Of a DNA stretch of 64,000 nt, positions 15,661 through 26,291 are shown one piece after another. The notes under the pieces were generated by a model. The model saw nothing but the letters and a program-made list of their open reading frames with translations. It was not told the origin of the DNA and made no database searches. The position numbers and the translations under genes are program-made. The DNA is taken from positions 83,833,803 to 83,897,802 of the forward strand of contig CM036755.1 of assembly GCA_020796225.1 (NCBI GenBank). Reading direction: 5' to 3'. The DNA is from Arion vulgaris (lineage: Eukaryota > Mollusca > Gastropoda > Stylommatophora > Arionidae). Numbering within the stretch: the first letter of the stretch is position 1; each line of letters starts with the position of its first letter.

Positions 15661-16060
15661 AAAGAAAAGGCCCTTTAAATTTAAAGTATTTAAGTTAGTA
15701 ATTAGTATTGGGGGAATTCAGTAAAAGGTTTAAAGCAAAAGGGGAAAAATGATTTTTTATAATTAAAATTCTTAAAAGTTGTAGGAAAAAATTTTAAATA
15801 TTTTTTTAAATTCTTTAAAAGGGGGAAAGAACCCAAAAAATTTAAAAAACAATTTTCCCAAAGTTTTTTGGGGTAACCCAAAAAAATGGGCCCTTTAAAG
15901 ATCAAATAACGAACAAGGGGAAAAAAGAAAACCCCCTCCCCCAAAAATAACCCCAGAAAGTCCGGCCGAAAAAGTTTAGGCCCCCAAAAAAGTTTTAAAA
16001 AAAAGAAAAAAAACAAGAAATATAATTTTTGTGATTGACATTGCAACCTTGAATCAAGAA
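15661..16060. other. Low-complexity, low-quality stretch without genes
   Basis: A mixture of A, T, G and C homopolymer runs with no satellite period. A minus-strand ORF (15702-16046) reads as Phe/Leu/Lys-rich low-complexity protein and resembles no family. The same homopolymer noise as in the satellite to its left continues to about 16050 and then stops abruptly, which suggests a consensus-quality boundary rather than a biological one. Confidence 0.6.
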
Positions 16061-16139
16061 TTTAACAAAAAATAATCATATAAAGGTTTTTTATATCTGC
16101 AAGATAACTGACCATTGACTTGTATTTTGTTTTTGTTAT

Positions 16140-16570
16140 AGTTTTGTGTTAAAAAAGGGACATTTCATTAATTTACATGTATTTGTGTTTATGTTATTTT
16201 GGGAACGGACATTTCATACATTTAGTTTTATTTGTGTTTTTGTTATAGGTTTGGGTTAGACGAGCACATTTCATACATTGAGTTGTATTTGTGTTTTTGT
16301 TATAGGTTTGGGTTAGACGAGCACATTTCATACATTGAGTTGTATTTGTGTTTTTGTTAGAGTTTTGTGTTGAATGAGCACATTTCATACATTGAGTTGT
16401 ATTTGTGTTTTTGTTATAGTTTTGGATTAGACGAGCACATTTCATACATTGAGTTGTATTTGTGTTTTTGTTAGAGTTTTGTGTTGAACGAGCACATTTC
16501 ATTCATTGAGTTGTATTTGTGTTTTTGTTATAGTTTTGGGTTGGACGAGCATATTTCAACATTGAGTTCA
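16140..16570. repeat. 57-bp minisatellite, about 7.5 copies
   Basis: The unit begins CACATTTCATACATTGAGTT, and consecutive copies start at about 16265, 16322, 16379 and 16436. The period is a multiple of three, so the minus strand shows an open frame (16194-16502) with a 19-residue repeat (MKCARLTQTYNKNTNTTQC). There is no start context, no flanking exon and no family resemblance, so I treat it as non-coding. Confidence 0.9.
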
Positions 16571-16608
16571 AGGTCAAATAGTGATATATCATTTCATTTG
16601 ATGACACG

Positions 16609-16774
16609 GTTACACATGTAGATATGGAGAAGGCGTTTGACACAGTCTAAAAGAGGGCTAAAACTGAAACTCCTCACCCTCCGTATAAATGAATGAATGT
16701 ACAAATGGCTTGATAGATACCTAGAGAACACAACAGCAAGGGTTCAGTGATAAACATGCGTGAAAGCTACACTA
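16609..16774 (+). pseudogene. LINE X, reverse transcriptase fingers (fragment)
   Basis: This is the left piece of a Jockey/I-like non-LTR retrotransposon, called X here. Around 16621 the sequence reads DMEKAFDTV, the reverse transcriptase motif A region carrying the first catalytic Asp. It is followed by remnants of the segment (LRINECMYKWLDRYLENT) that leads into the palm. Several frame breaks mark it as dead. At 16775 a SINE-like insertion interrupts the element, and the RT resumes at 17027. No 5' half (endonuclease, ORF1) is visible upstream, where the 57-bp minisatellite lies, so this copy is 5' truncated. Confidence 0.75.
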
Positions 16775-17026
16775 CGCCCAAGTGGTTACCGGGGCCCAAA
16801 TTTGGGGTGTAAAAATAGAACCACTGTTACCTGCCATGCATGTCGTATGAGGCGACTAAGGAGGTTTGGCTGAAATCGGATGCATGTGTCCTAAATGTGT
16901 AGAAATCTATGCGTTTAGGGGCATACCAAACCAATGTGCAATGTATTCACGTTCTTGGCAAAGATCAAACATATCACAAAGAGTGATTAAAATTGGTCGT
17001 AAAGAACGAACGCAAAGAAGAAGAAG
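16775..17026 (+). mobile_element. SINE-like element (copy A) inserted in LINE X
   Basis: About 252 bp, flanked by an 11-bp direct repeat AAGCTACACTA (16764-16774 and 17027-17037), the target-site duplication. The head, CGCCCAAGTGGTTACCGGGG, resembles the A-box region of Ser/Leu tRNAs (GGCCGAGTGGTTA). I do not see a clear B box. The tail is an AAG repeat. The first 135 bp or so match the minus-strand copy at 59495-59861, and the 3' part matches the minus-strand copy near 28600-28780. The middle contains a GTCG...CGAC motif (about 16845-16858, in GTCGTATGAGGCGAC) common to several elements here. It has no coding capacity. Confidence 0.75.
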
Positions 17027-18004
17027 AAGCTACACTAGAGCAAGCAGTCTCCCAAGGAGGAGTGCTCTCACCAACTCTCTTTCTAATCTTTGTCAATGAC
17101 ATAGCAACATGCCTACCAAAGAAAGTACACTCTGTAATGTATGCCGACGACCTGGCAATATGGGCGAGAGAAGAGTCAATGTCCATAGCAACAAAGCATC
17201 AGCAAAAAACCTAAAATAAGCTAGAAAGTTGGTCAAAAAAGGTGGAATATGAACATAATCGCTGCCAAGACAACCTACACTGAGTTTTCGCAGAACAACA
17301 AGAGTCAGCAAATTAAGCTTAAAGTTAATGGGCAAGATCTTCCAGAAAGCAAGACCCCAACGTACCTGGGAGTCACACTTGATCGAAAACTAACGTAGTG
17401 CTCCCAAATTGAAAATGCTACGGCAAAAGTGAGACACAGGCTCACGATAATGCGCAAACTCGCAGACTCCACGTGGGGAACAAACACCAGAGTCCTCAAA
17501 ACACTCTACTCTGGAAGAGAGTGACCGGCCCTGGAGTACGGCATTGCAGCGTGGAGCAGTGCATCCAACAAGCAATTCGCCAAAGTGAGCAATAGTCAAA
17601 ACCGTGCAATACGCATCAGGGCGATGGAAACAATCACAGGCATCCAACCAATGGTAGGTCGAAGGGACAGAAAAGTCTTGGTATTGTCAGAAAAATTCAA
17701 ACGGCTCGATTCCCACCCCATCCACGAAAGAATGAATGGATTCGAGAGGGGCAGAATAAAAGAGAACTAGCTTCGTCAGACACGCTAAAGCGTTGACCGC
17801 AGACAATCCGATCCTAGCAAAATGTAAAGTCAAAGCAATCCCGGCAACCAATAATGGTCCGCCGTGGAAAACCGCTGGAACTAAGGGAATCAAACCCACG
17901 CATACTAAAAAAAGGACAGCAAGAAAACTTCAAAAGAAGAGTGGCCACTGAAAAATACATAGCGACAGAGTACCCTGAAAATAAGTGGGTAGACGTGTAT
18001 ACTG
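17027..18004 (+). pseudogene. LINE X, reverse transcriptase palm, thumb and linker (broken)
   Basis: The middle of the Jockey/I-like element X. In order it shows the RT motif SQGGVLSPTLFLIFVNDI (about 17047-17100), the catalytic YADD box (about 17140-17151) with DLAIWA after it, then in shifted frames TYLGVTLDRKLTW (about 17360-17400), a thumb/connection segment PALEYGIAAWSSASNKQF, and a stretch around 17585-17770 (NSQNRAIRIRAMETITG). Stops and frameshifts separate these blocks, so it cannot make an active enzyme. At 18004 the reading breaks inside WVDVYTDG, the first RNase H catalytic motif, because LINE Y is inserted there. The element continues at 19267. Confidence 0.85.
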
Positions 18005-19266
18005 TCAGTTATCAGTTATATGAGGACTATCATCATAGCACTCCAGACATGTCCATAGGTGCTCCGATCTCCGCCTCAGCAAATCCAGCAGCGTCCAGCG
18101 ACCCAACACACCAGTTCGATGTTGATTAATCAATCTCTTTGCATATTTAGTATATCGTTCTTTTCGGGCTGCACCAATATTGACACCCATCTCTTTCAAT
18201 CTGGTCAGCGAGTCGGATTCACAGCCCTGAAACTCCTCTGTTAGGAAAGACTCTCAATGAGTGAAGAATGTCATTTCGATCCATGGCAGTTCCCTTTGAT
18301 ATTGTAGCCAAGCCAGCCAATCTATCAGCTCGTTCATTACCCCTAACTCCTGCGTTCCCAAGGACAAAAATGAAGGTGATTTCTCTGATCATTGTCTGTA
18401 CTAGTACATCCACCCAGTTGCGTCTCACCATTTCTGATTCGATTTTACGAATCATGCTCATGAAGTCACTGAGTATGAAAACACGAGAGTAGTTGTGAGA
18501 TGCCAACCATTTCACCGCCTCCGTAACCGCCCGAACCTCCAAAGTAGAACTGCTGGTGGTTGTTGCGTAGGCCCCACTGGCTTCTCTTATTTTTTTTTTC
18601 TTCTGAACGTTCTGAAAAAGCCCACGCACAGCGTTGTTGGCGAATGACTGAACCATCGGTGTAAATTACCACATCTGTATCATTGATGATGTCATTCAAG
18701 AGGGCCTCCACCTTTACGTTATTCAGTGATAGATTATTTTGTTCGCAGTTTTTCAGAATAGATGTAATAACGGTGAAAGCAGTCTGAAATTGAGGTGGCA
18801 TAGCAATCCATTCCTCTCCTGTTTTAACTCCGGAAGGATCACATATTTTCCTAAGCATATCTTCCGCCTGACTCAGCCACGATCTGCCTCTCTTGAGTCT
18901 ACACCTTTTCTCCTTAATGGGTTCTTCATGGAAAGGATGTTCCTTTTTTGCGCTGATTCTTAGATATGATCAAAGCCTCCAAGTTTCAATTCAGTTAGCA
19001 ATAGTGACGAGGTCAAGAAGGAATCGCATGGACACACCTAGTGTATCTTTGGTGCATCCCAGAATGATGCGCATAGCCTCATTCTGAATTTTTTCGAGTC
19101 TAACTGTTTGCGTAGGACTAATTGTTAGGAGAGCGCATGCATATTCTATACATGACAGAACAACACCTTGGTACAAGAGCACAAGAAGACGTTGCTCAAT
19201 GTTAGCAGCCGCCATGATTCTCAATGCGGAAAGTGCGTTACGAGTCTTTGCAATAACTTGGCAATA
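18005..19266 (-). mobile_element. LINE Y copy 1: RT thumb, RNase H and 3' end, nested in LINE X
   Basis: A 5'-truncated, minus-strand copy of about 1262 bp, flanked by a 12-bp target-site duplication ACGTGTATACTG (17993-18004 and 19267-19278). In sense order it shows an RT C-terminal region (19299-18991, with RNALSALRIMAAANIEQRLL and RLEKIQNEAMRIILG), then an RNase H domain (about 18690-18260) with VVIYTDGS (first Asp), a Glu in the LEVRAVTEAV segment, ILSDFMSM (second Asp) and GNERADRLAG (last Asp). The C-terminal tail reads RRRSEHLWTCLECYDDS. The 3' end is a short repeat of TAACTGA. Frame breaks occur near 18960 and 18600. Related copies lie at 20045-20674, 40804-41163, 32960-33245 and 34615-35305. 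Confidence 0.85.
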
Positions 19267-20035
19267 ACGTGTATACTGACGGATTGGTAAGGAACGCAAT
19301 CAGCGATGGCGGTGGAGGAATAGTGCTATAACTCTCAAAGAAAGTGATGGTCACGAAAGCGATGGGCAGAAGCAGAGGCAATAAGAACAGCGGACGAAAT
19401 TATCCTAGAGGGAAGGGGCACTTCTCGCAACAAAGTCGTGATATTCACCGATGTTCTATCGGTTATCACGTCACTCAAAAGCGTAGTCAAAACAGAGCTC
19501 AATGAGCTCAAAGCGACCCTCGATAAACTAGTCTACGTACTCAAACGCACCGTCATACAGTGAATACCATAACACTGCAACATAAGCGGAAACAAACACG
19601 CAGACAAGCTAGTCAAAGAAGGCAGGCAACTAACTCAGACTGATCTCGACCATCGGCTTGCACTATAAAGATAAATGGTCAAAAGACCATCCTCAGTACA
19701 TTAACAGAGACGGGTACTATGGTCTGTCTCGCAGTGAACAAGTTGTTATACTGCGCCTCCGTACCGACCACAACAATCTCCGCGCCCACATGTTTAACAA
19801 ATTTAAAATTGGCACTACTAGCCTGTGCCCATGCGAAAAGGCGGACATGACGGCAGAACACATACTTCAAGATTGTCAACTGATAGCAGGTCTAAGAAAA
19901 GAAACATGGCCCAAAACACAGAGCTTCGCGAGAAGCTGTACGGAGGAACGGAATCCTTAAAAGCACGGTAAAATTCATAATAAATGTTGGTTCATCAGTC
20001 TAGGCCGGGATCGCGAGAGAGAGAGATGGACATAC
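19267..20035 (+). pseudogene. LINE X, RNase H, CCHC-type C-terminus and 3' tail (broken)
   Basis: The right-hand part of element X after the nested Y insertion. It restarts with VYTDG of the RNase H domain at the duplicated target site, shows a degenerate middle (FTDVLSVITSLKS, about 19444-19482) and a last-Asp region (ISGNKHADKLVKEGRQL, about 19580-19630). An open frame at 19658-19960 reads SRSEQVVILRLRTDHNNLRAH, then a Cys/His cluster CPCEKADMTAEHILQDC typical of the C-termini of such LINEs. The 3' end carries TTCATCAGTC and GATCGCGAGAGAGAGAG (about 19993-20020). The same 3' tail occurs in the SINE at 59495-59861. Stops in the RNase H region make it a pseudogene. Confidence 0.82.
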
Positions 20036-20044
20036 ATTCACCTG

Positions 20045-20674
20045 AACAGCATCTATGAGTTATGTTGGTGTATACTTTGATCGCAGTCTATGCCTTAGGG
20101 ACCATATCGACCAAGTTATTGCCAAGGCTCGCAACGCACTATCCGCACTGAGAATCATGGCGGCTGCTAACATTGAGCAACGTCTTCTTGTGCTCTTGTA
20201 CCAAGGTATTGTTCTGTTATGTATAGAATATGCATGCGCTCTCCTATAACAATTAGTCATAAGCAAACAGTTAGACTCGAAAAAATTCAGAATGAGACTA
20301 TGTGCATCATTCTGGGATGCACCAAAGATACACTAGGAGCGTCCATGCGATTCCTTCTTGAACTCCCCACTATTGCTAACAGAATTGAAACTTGGAGGGT
20401 TCGATCATAATCAAGAATAAATGCAAACAAGGAACATTGGAACAATGGTGTAGACTCAAGAGAAGCAGATCATGGCTGAGTCAGGCGGAAGATACGCTTA
20501 GGAAAATATGTGATCCTTCCGGAATTAAAACAGGAGAGAATGATTAATCAACATCGAACTGGCGTGTTGCGTTTCTGGACGCTGCTGGATTTTCTGAGGC
20601 GGAGATCGGAGCACCTATGGACATGTCCTGAGTGTTATTATGATAGTCCTCATATAACTGATAACTGATAACCG
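20045..20674 (+). mobile_element. LINE Y copy 2, internally deleted (RNase H lost)
   Basis: A plus-strand copy of the Y family. The RT C-terminal segment reads SYVGVYFDRSLCLRDHI, then RNALSALRIMAAANIEQRLL, with a frame break near 20248 and a continuation RLEKIQNETMCIILG. After AAAACAGGAGAG (about 20527-20538) the sequence jumps directly to ATTAATCAACATCGAACTGG, which in copy 1 lies about 0.68 kb further on (missing part 18138-18814). The whole RNase H domain is therefore absent. GAGA microhomology sits at the joint. The 3' end is ATATAACTGATAACTGATAAC at 20653-20674. The left boundary is approximate and I saw no clear target-site duplication. Confidence 0.75.
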
Positions 20675-20940
20675 ACGCCATGGCTAGAGCTCTTGCGTTG
20701 ATTTCTACACCTGAGAATGCGTATGTATAATATAGATGTAACTTCTTGCAACCTTGTCCTTTGGTGCGTGTGTCTGCTAGTCCTAATAATGCTATTTTAC
20801 GTTTTCTCATTTGTTCTACGATGTCTTGAAATTTTCCTCGTGCTCCACAGATATTAATAGTACATATCTTGATGATATTTCTTGGTTCCCCCTCCCCTGT
20901 GTCCCTGCTTACCGGTTTTCGAAATCTCTTCATAATTCTA
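20675..20940 (-). pseudogene. LINE endonuclease N-terminus (fragment)
   Basis: The minus strand reads ICTINICGARGKFQDIVEQM, then RKRKIALLGLADTRTKGQG (about 20870-20760). This matches the start of an apurinic-type (EEP family) retrotransposon endonuclease, where the Asn of INICG and the acidic residue after LLGL fall at the usual metal-binding positions. The reading ends at 20675, where the 3' end of Y copy 2 abuts it in the opposite orientation; the apparent ORF beyond this is antisense of Y. Because the endonuclease piece lies to the right of the plus-strand 3' end, this is not the arrangement expected from twin priming. It probably belongs to a separate copy. Confidence 0.65.
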
Positions 20941-20964
20941 CGAGCAGAGATTAGATTATACCAC

Positions 20965-21477
20965 TTTTGTCATGCTAGGCCTGTCCCAGTGGCTTGCTAG
21001 GCTTGTCCCAGTGGCTTGCTAGGCCTGTCCCAGTGGCTTGTTAGGCTTGTCACAGTGGTTTGCTAGACCTGTCCCAGTGGCTTGCTAGGCCTGTCCCAGT
21101 GGCTTGCTAGGTCTGTCCCAGTGGCTTGCTAGGCCTGTCCCAGTGGCTTGCTGGGTCTGTCCCAGTGGTTTGCTAGACCTGTCCCAGTGGCTTGCTAGGC
21201 CTGTCCCAGTGGCTTGCTAGGCTTGTCCCAGTGGCTTGCTAGGCCTGTCCCAGTGGCTTGTTAGGCTTGTCACAGTGGTTTGCTAGACCTGTCCCAGTGG
21301 CTTGCTAGGCCTGTCCCAGTGGCTTGCTAGGCCTGTCCCAGTGGCTTGCTAGGTCTGTCCCAGTGGCTTGCTAGGCCTGTCCCAGTGGTTTGCTAGACCT
21401 GTCCCAGTGGCTTGCTAGGCCTGTCCCAGTGGCTTGCTAGGCTTGTCCCATTGGCTTGCTAGAGCTGTCCCAGTGGC
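20965..21477. repeat. 22-bp minisatellite, about 23 copies
   Basis: The unit is GGCCTGTCCCAGTGGCTTGCTA with variants (tttgctagac, gttaggcttgtcaca). A block that includes the rarer gttaggcttgtcacag variant occurs twice (about 21040 and 21270), indicating a local block duplication. It is more GC-rich than its surroundings and non-coding. Confidence 0.92.
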
Positions 21478-21640
21478 TTCAGAATTCCCTAGATGTGTCA
21501 CATTATACCACTGTAGGTTTGCTAGGCCTGTCCCAGTGGCTTCAGAATGTCCTAGATGTGTCACATTATACCACTGTCGGCTTGCTAGACCTGTTCCAGT
21601 GGCTTCAGAATTCCCTAGGTGGGTCACACGGTGTACTAGT
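21478..21640. repeat. 63-bp compound minisatellite, 2.5-3 copies
   Basis: Copies start TTCAGAAT at 21478, 21541 and 21604. Each unit joins one 22-bp unit of the preceding array to about 41 bp of new sequence (CCTAGATGTGTCACATTATA and onwards). The period divides by three, giving short spurious ORFs on both strands (for example 21434-21763 and 21415-21627). Confidence 0.88.
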
Positions 21641-22085
21641 CATCGCATTCAGGCTAGAATACACATTTCATCCAAGAAAACTGAAAATCATCTTCAATTA
21701 GAGGCCGGCAGAAGTTCACAACCAGCTTGTGGCGCCATCTTGACCAGAAGTTTGTTGATCTGACTAATATGTATATATTGACTTAGTTGTATTTAAATAT
21801 ACACCTACTTACATCCGTAAAAGAAATGCAATATTCGAATGTATGTGCAAATAACAATTTTGAGAGAAGACAGAGTAGGACCTGGTAAAAGGGTAGACAT
21901 CAATAAATGTTAGTGAAACAATGCTATTAGAACACCAGCAATTGAATGTTCTAGTCCATGCGCTATTAGAATGTGGGAAATGTATGCTGAAAACGTCATA
22001 GCGAACGCTGACTTAAATCAGACGGTAACTTTACAGCTAAAGTGCAGGATGAGACGGGAGATCAACAGGCGTTTAAGAAATCTGT
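21641..22085. other. Unique spacer, no gene recognised
   Basis: An AT-rich unique sequence between two minisatellites. A donor-like minus-strand GTAAGTAGG lies at about 21804-21812, but no AG acceptor precedes it at a microexon distance. I see no coding or RNA feature. Confidence 0.5.
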
Positions 22086-25000
22086 TATTAGTTGCTCGGT
22101 TGCAGATATGAATCTGTCCACGATATCACAAATGTTATTAGTTGCTCGGTTGCAGATATGAATCTGTCCACGATATCACATCTGTTATTAGTTGCTCGGT
22201 TGCAGATATGAATCTGTCCACGATATCACATCTGTTATTAGTTGCTCGGTTGCAGATATGAATCTGTCCACGATATCGCATCTGTTATTAGTTGCTCGGT
22301 TGCAGATATGAATCTGTCCACGATATCACATCTGTTATTAGTTGCTCGATTGCAGATATGAATCTGTCCACGATATCACATCTGTTATTAGTTGCTCGGT
22401 TGCAGATATGAATCTGTCCACGATATCACATCTGTTATTAGTTGCTCGATTGCAGATATGAATTTGTCCACGATATCACATCTGTTATTAGTTGCTCGGT
22501 TTCAGATATGAATCTGTCCACGATATCACATCTGTTATTAGTTGCTCGATTGCATATATGAATCTGTCCACGATATCATATATGTTATTAGTTGCTCGGT
22601 TGCAGATATGAATCTGTCCACGATATCACATCTGTTATTAGTTGCTCGGTTGAAGATATGAATCTGTACACGATATCACATCTGTTATTAGTTGCTCGAT
22701 TGCAGATATGAATCTGTCCACGATATCACATCTGTTATTAGTTGCTCGGTTGCAGATATGAATCTGTCCACGATATCACATCTGTTATTAGTTGATCGGT
22801 TGCAGATATGAATCTGTCCACGATATCACATCTGTTATTAGTTGCTAGATTGCAGATATGAATCCGTCCACGATATCACATATGTTATTAGTTGCTCGGT
22901 TGCAGATATGAATCTGTCCACGATATCACACCTGTTATTAGTTGCTCGGTTGCAGATATGAATCTGTACACGATATCACATCTGCTATTAGTTGCTCGAT
23001 TGCAGATATGAATCTGTCCACGATATCACATCTGTTATTAGTTGCTCGATTGCAGATATGAATCTGTCCACGATATCACATCTGTTATTAGTTGCTCGGT
23101 TGCAGATATGAATCTGTCCACGATATCACATCTGTTATTAGTTGCTCGGTTGCAGATATGAATCTGTCCAAGGTATCACATCTGTTATTAGTTGCTCGGT
23201 TGCAGATATGAATCTGTCCACGATATCACATCTGTTATTAGTTGCTCGATTGCAGATATGAATCTGTCCACGATATCACATCTGTTATTAGTTGCTCGGT
23301 GCAGATATGAATCTGTCGACGATATCACATCTGTTATTAGTTGCTCGGTTGCAGATATGAATCTGTCCACGATATCACATCTGTTATTAGTTGCTCGGTT
23401 GCAGATATGAATCTGTCCACGATATCACATCTGTTATTAGTTGCTCGATTGCAGATATGGATCTGTCCACGGTATCACATCTGTTATTACTTGCTCGATT
23501 GCAGATATGAATCTGTCCACGATATCACATCTGTTATTAGTTGCTCGGTTGCAGATATGAATCTGTCCACGATATCACATCTGTTATTAGTTGCTCAGTT
23601 GCAGATATGAATCTGTCGACGATATCACATCTGTTATTAGTTGCTCGGTTGCAGATATGAATATGTCCACGATATAACTTCTGTTATTAGTTGCTCGGCT
23701 GTAGATATGAATATGTCCACGATATCACATCTGTTATTAGTTGCTCGGTTGCAGATATGAATCTGTCCACGATATCACATCTGTTATTAGTTGCTCGATT
23801 GCAGATATGAATCTGTCCACGATATCACATCTGTTATTAGTTGCTCGATTGCAGATATGAATCTGTCCACGATATCACATCTGTTATTAGTTGCTCGGTG
23901 CAGATATGAATCTGTCCACGATATCACATATGTTATTAGTTGCTCGGTTGCAGATATGAATCTGTCCACGATATCACATCTGTTATTAGTTGCTCGGTTG
24001 CAGATATGAATCTGTCCACGATATCACATCTGTTATTAGTTGCTCGATTGCAGATATGAATCTGTACACGATATCACATCTGTTATTAGTTGCTCGATTG
24101 CAGATATGAATCTGTCCACGATATCACATCTGTTATTAGTTGCTCGGTTGCAGATATGAATCTGTCCACGATATCACATCTGTTATTAGTTGCTCGGTTG
24201 CAGATATGAATCTGTCCACGATATCACATCTGTTATTAGTTGCTCGATTGCAGATATGAATCTGTCCACGATATCACATCTGTTATTAGTTGCTCGGTTG
24301 CAGATATGAATCTGTCCACGATATCACATCTGTTATTAGTTGCTCGGTTGCAGATATGAATCTGCCCACGATATCACATCTGTTATTAGTTGCTCGGTTG
24401 CAGATATGAATCTGTCCACGATATCACATCTGTTATTAGTTGCTCGGTTGCAGATATGAATCTGTCCACGATATCACATCTGTTATTAGTTGCTCGGTTG
24501 CAGATATGAATCTGCCCACGATATCACATCTGTTATTAGTTGCTCGGTTGCAGATATGAATCTGTCCACGATATCACATCTGTTATTAGTTGCTCAGTTG
24601 CAGATATGAATCTGTCGACGATATCACATCTGTTATTAGTTGCTCGGTTGCAGATATGAATATGTCCACGATATAACTTCTGTTATTAGTTGCTCGGCTG
24701 CAGATATGAATATGTCCACGATATCACATCTGTTATTAGTTGCTCGGTGCAGATATGAATCTGTCCACGATATCACATCTGTTATTAGTTGCTCGGTTGC
24801 AGATATGAATCTGTCCACGATATCACATCTGTTATTAGTTGCTCGGTTGCAGATATGAATCTGTCCACGATATCACATCTGTTATTAGTTGCTCGATTGC
24901 AGATATGGATCTGTCCACGGTATCACATCTGTTATTACTTGCTCGATTGCAGATATGAATCTGTCCACGATATCACATCTGTTATTAGTTGCTCGGTTGC

Positions 25001-25172
25001 AGATATGAATCTGTCCACGGTATCAGATCTGTTATTAGTTTCTCGATTGCAGATATGAATCTGTCCACTGTATCACATCTGTTATTAGTTGCTCGGTTGC
25101 AGATATGAATCTGTCCACGATATCACATCTGTTATTAGTTGCTCGGTTGCAGATATGAATCTGTCCACAATG
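22086..25172. repeat. 50-bp satellite array, about 62 copies
   Basis: The unit starts TTATTAGTTGCTCGGTTGCA, continues GATATGAATCTGTCCACGAT and ends ATCACATCTG. Copies are well over 90 percent alike. A 49-bp variant (cggtgcag) occurs at about 23300, 23897 and 24747, and a ggatctgtccacggtatc variant at about 23455 and 24902. These order into duplicated blocks shifted by about 1447 and 999 bp. ORFs of up to 89 residues on either strand come from the 150-bp reading period and are not genes. Confidence 0.95.
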
Positions 25173-25329
25173 TCACAAGTAAGACACATGTCATCCAATA
25201 AATCTGAGTTATCCGATATGACAACTGAATAGGACAACAGACTTCTTATCATCAGCAAATAACAAGAACATTACCACCATTAATTAAATTCCGTAATGGC
25301 TAGTTACAGATGTTAACATGATGACGTGG

Positions 25330-26291
25330 GTGGAGATGGACAAGGCTGAAGAAGAGGTCATAGAAGATGTAGAACTAGTAATGAAAAAGAGAGAAAAGAG
25401 AAGTTAAAGAATGAGAGGAACACAAAGAGGAAAATAATGAAGGAGGAAAGGAAACAAAATATACATTTTATAACGAAAGAGGTACAGTGGTACATAGTGT
25501 GTCGCAAGGAGTCACAGTCATATAAACTACGAAAATGTGCCAACAGAGAAATAATAGTTGTGTGGACAAAGTTAATTGGAAAGAATCAAATTTTAGTACA
25601 TCAGTTGACGATATTGAAGAGATAGTGCTGTGTCTGATGTGGGTGAAAGTCTACTAGTAAATGAGATAGATGAAAATATGTTGGAGAGCTCAAGACAATT
25701 TGAAAAAGTTAAAAGTGAACGGTGATTAGAAGTAAGTAAGAAGAGTCGTTGGATGACAGTGGAAAAATAAAGGAAGGGAAAATAATACGAGGGGAGTCAA
25801 TAGGAAAGTCACACAGTTCTGTGAGATGGCAAGTAAATGTAGTTGGTGTTTCCTAAAGGTGTCATTAGGTAAAAGCAACATCGAACTTTATATTAAAAAG
25901 TATAACAAGTGCTCAAGAAGGAGAAGACGAGATCATATCTATCAGCTGATGATGGGTATGTTATAGATTATGAGATTATTGTCAGCCGTGGTGACGTAGA
26001 TGTTGAGATGGCTGACATATACGATTAGAATACAATTAATGATATTTATATTTGGGAAGCCATTAACAGTGAAGGTGAGAAATGTATCTTCAAAGTCGAC
26101 TCAAACAGATAACTGTGTAAGTTGTTTAGATACAGTCTGCCGAGAACCTAGAGTTATCAATAGGAAACATAGTTTTTTTTTGCATCTGGTGGGTCAAGAC
26201 ATTTTATAAGACACTGTTATATGAGGAAGTTGAGGTGTTAATCTTGCAAGAAGATTAGACATTTTGCTAAAGACTGTTATAAACGAGAGTA
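25330..26291 (+). pseudogene. Decayed gag-like protein with two CCHC zinc knuckles
   Basis: A purine-rich stretch whose plus-strand frames give pieces of charged protein: MDKAEEEVIEDVELVMKK (about 25336-25390), then NMLESSRQFEKVKSER (about 25670-25720), then GEDEIISISADDGYVIDYE and GDVDVEMADIYD (about 25920-26025). It ends with two zinc-knuckle remnants at about 26180-26291. The first has lost its cysteines (GGSRHFIRHC). The second keeps the C-x2-C-x4-H-x4-C spacing (C*SCKKIRHFAKDCYKRE) but has a stop at its second position. This order, acidic region then tandem CCHC, is typical of retrotransposon ORF1/gag proteins. Which element it came from is unknown. Frameshifts and stops are frequent. 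Confidence 0.55.

Noticed and set aside
15702..16046. 114-residue minus-strand ORF
   Set aside because: Homopolymer-driven Phe/Leu/Lys-rich translation in a low-quality consensus stretch.
20045..20940. Twin-priming inversion of a single LINE Y copy
   Set aside because: In twin priming the inverted 5' part lies on the 5' side of the forward part. Here the inverted endonuclease piece lies beyond the 3' tail, so two separate copies are more likely.
25177..25203. 27-nt minus-strand segment between AG and GTGACA containing TGG
   Set aside because: TGG is one base off the position used by the other microexons, so Trp would not be read in phase 1. The pyrimidine tract and donor are weak.
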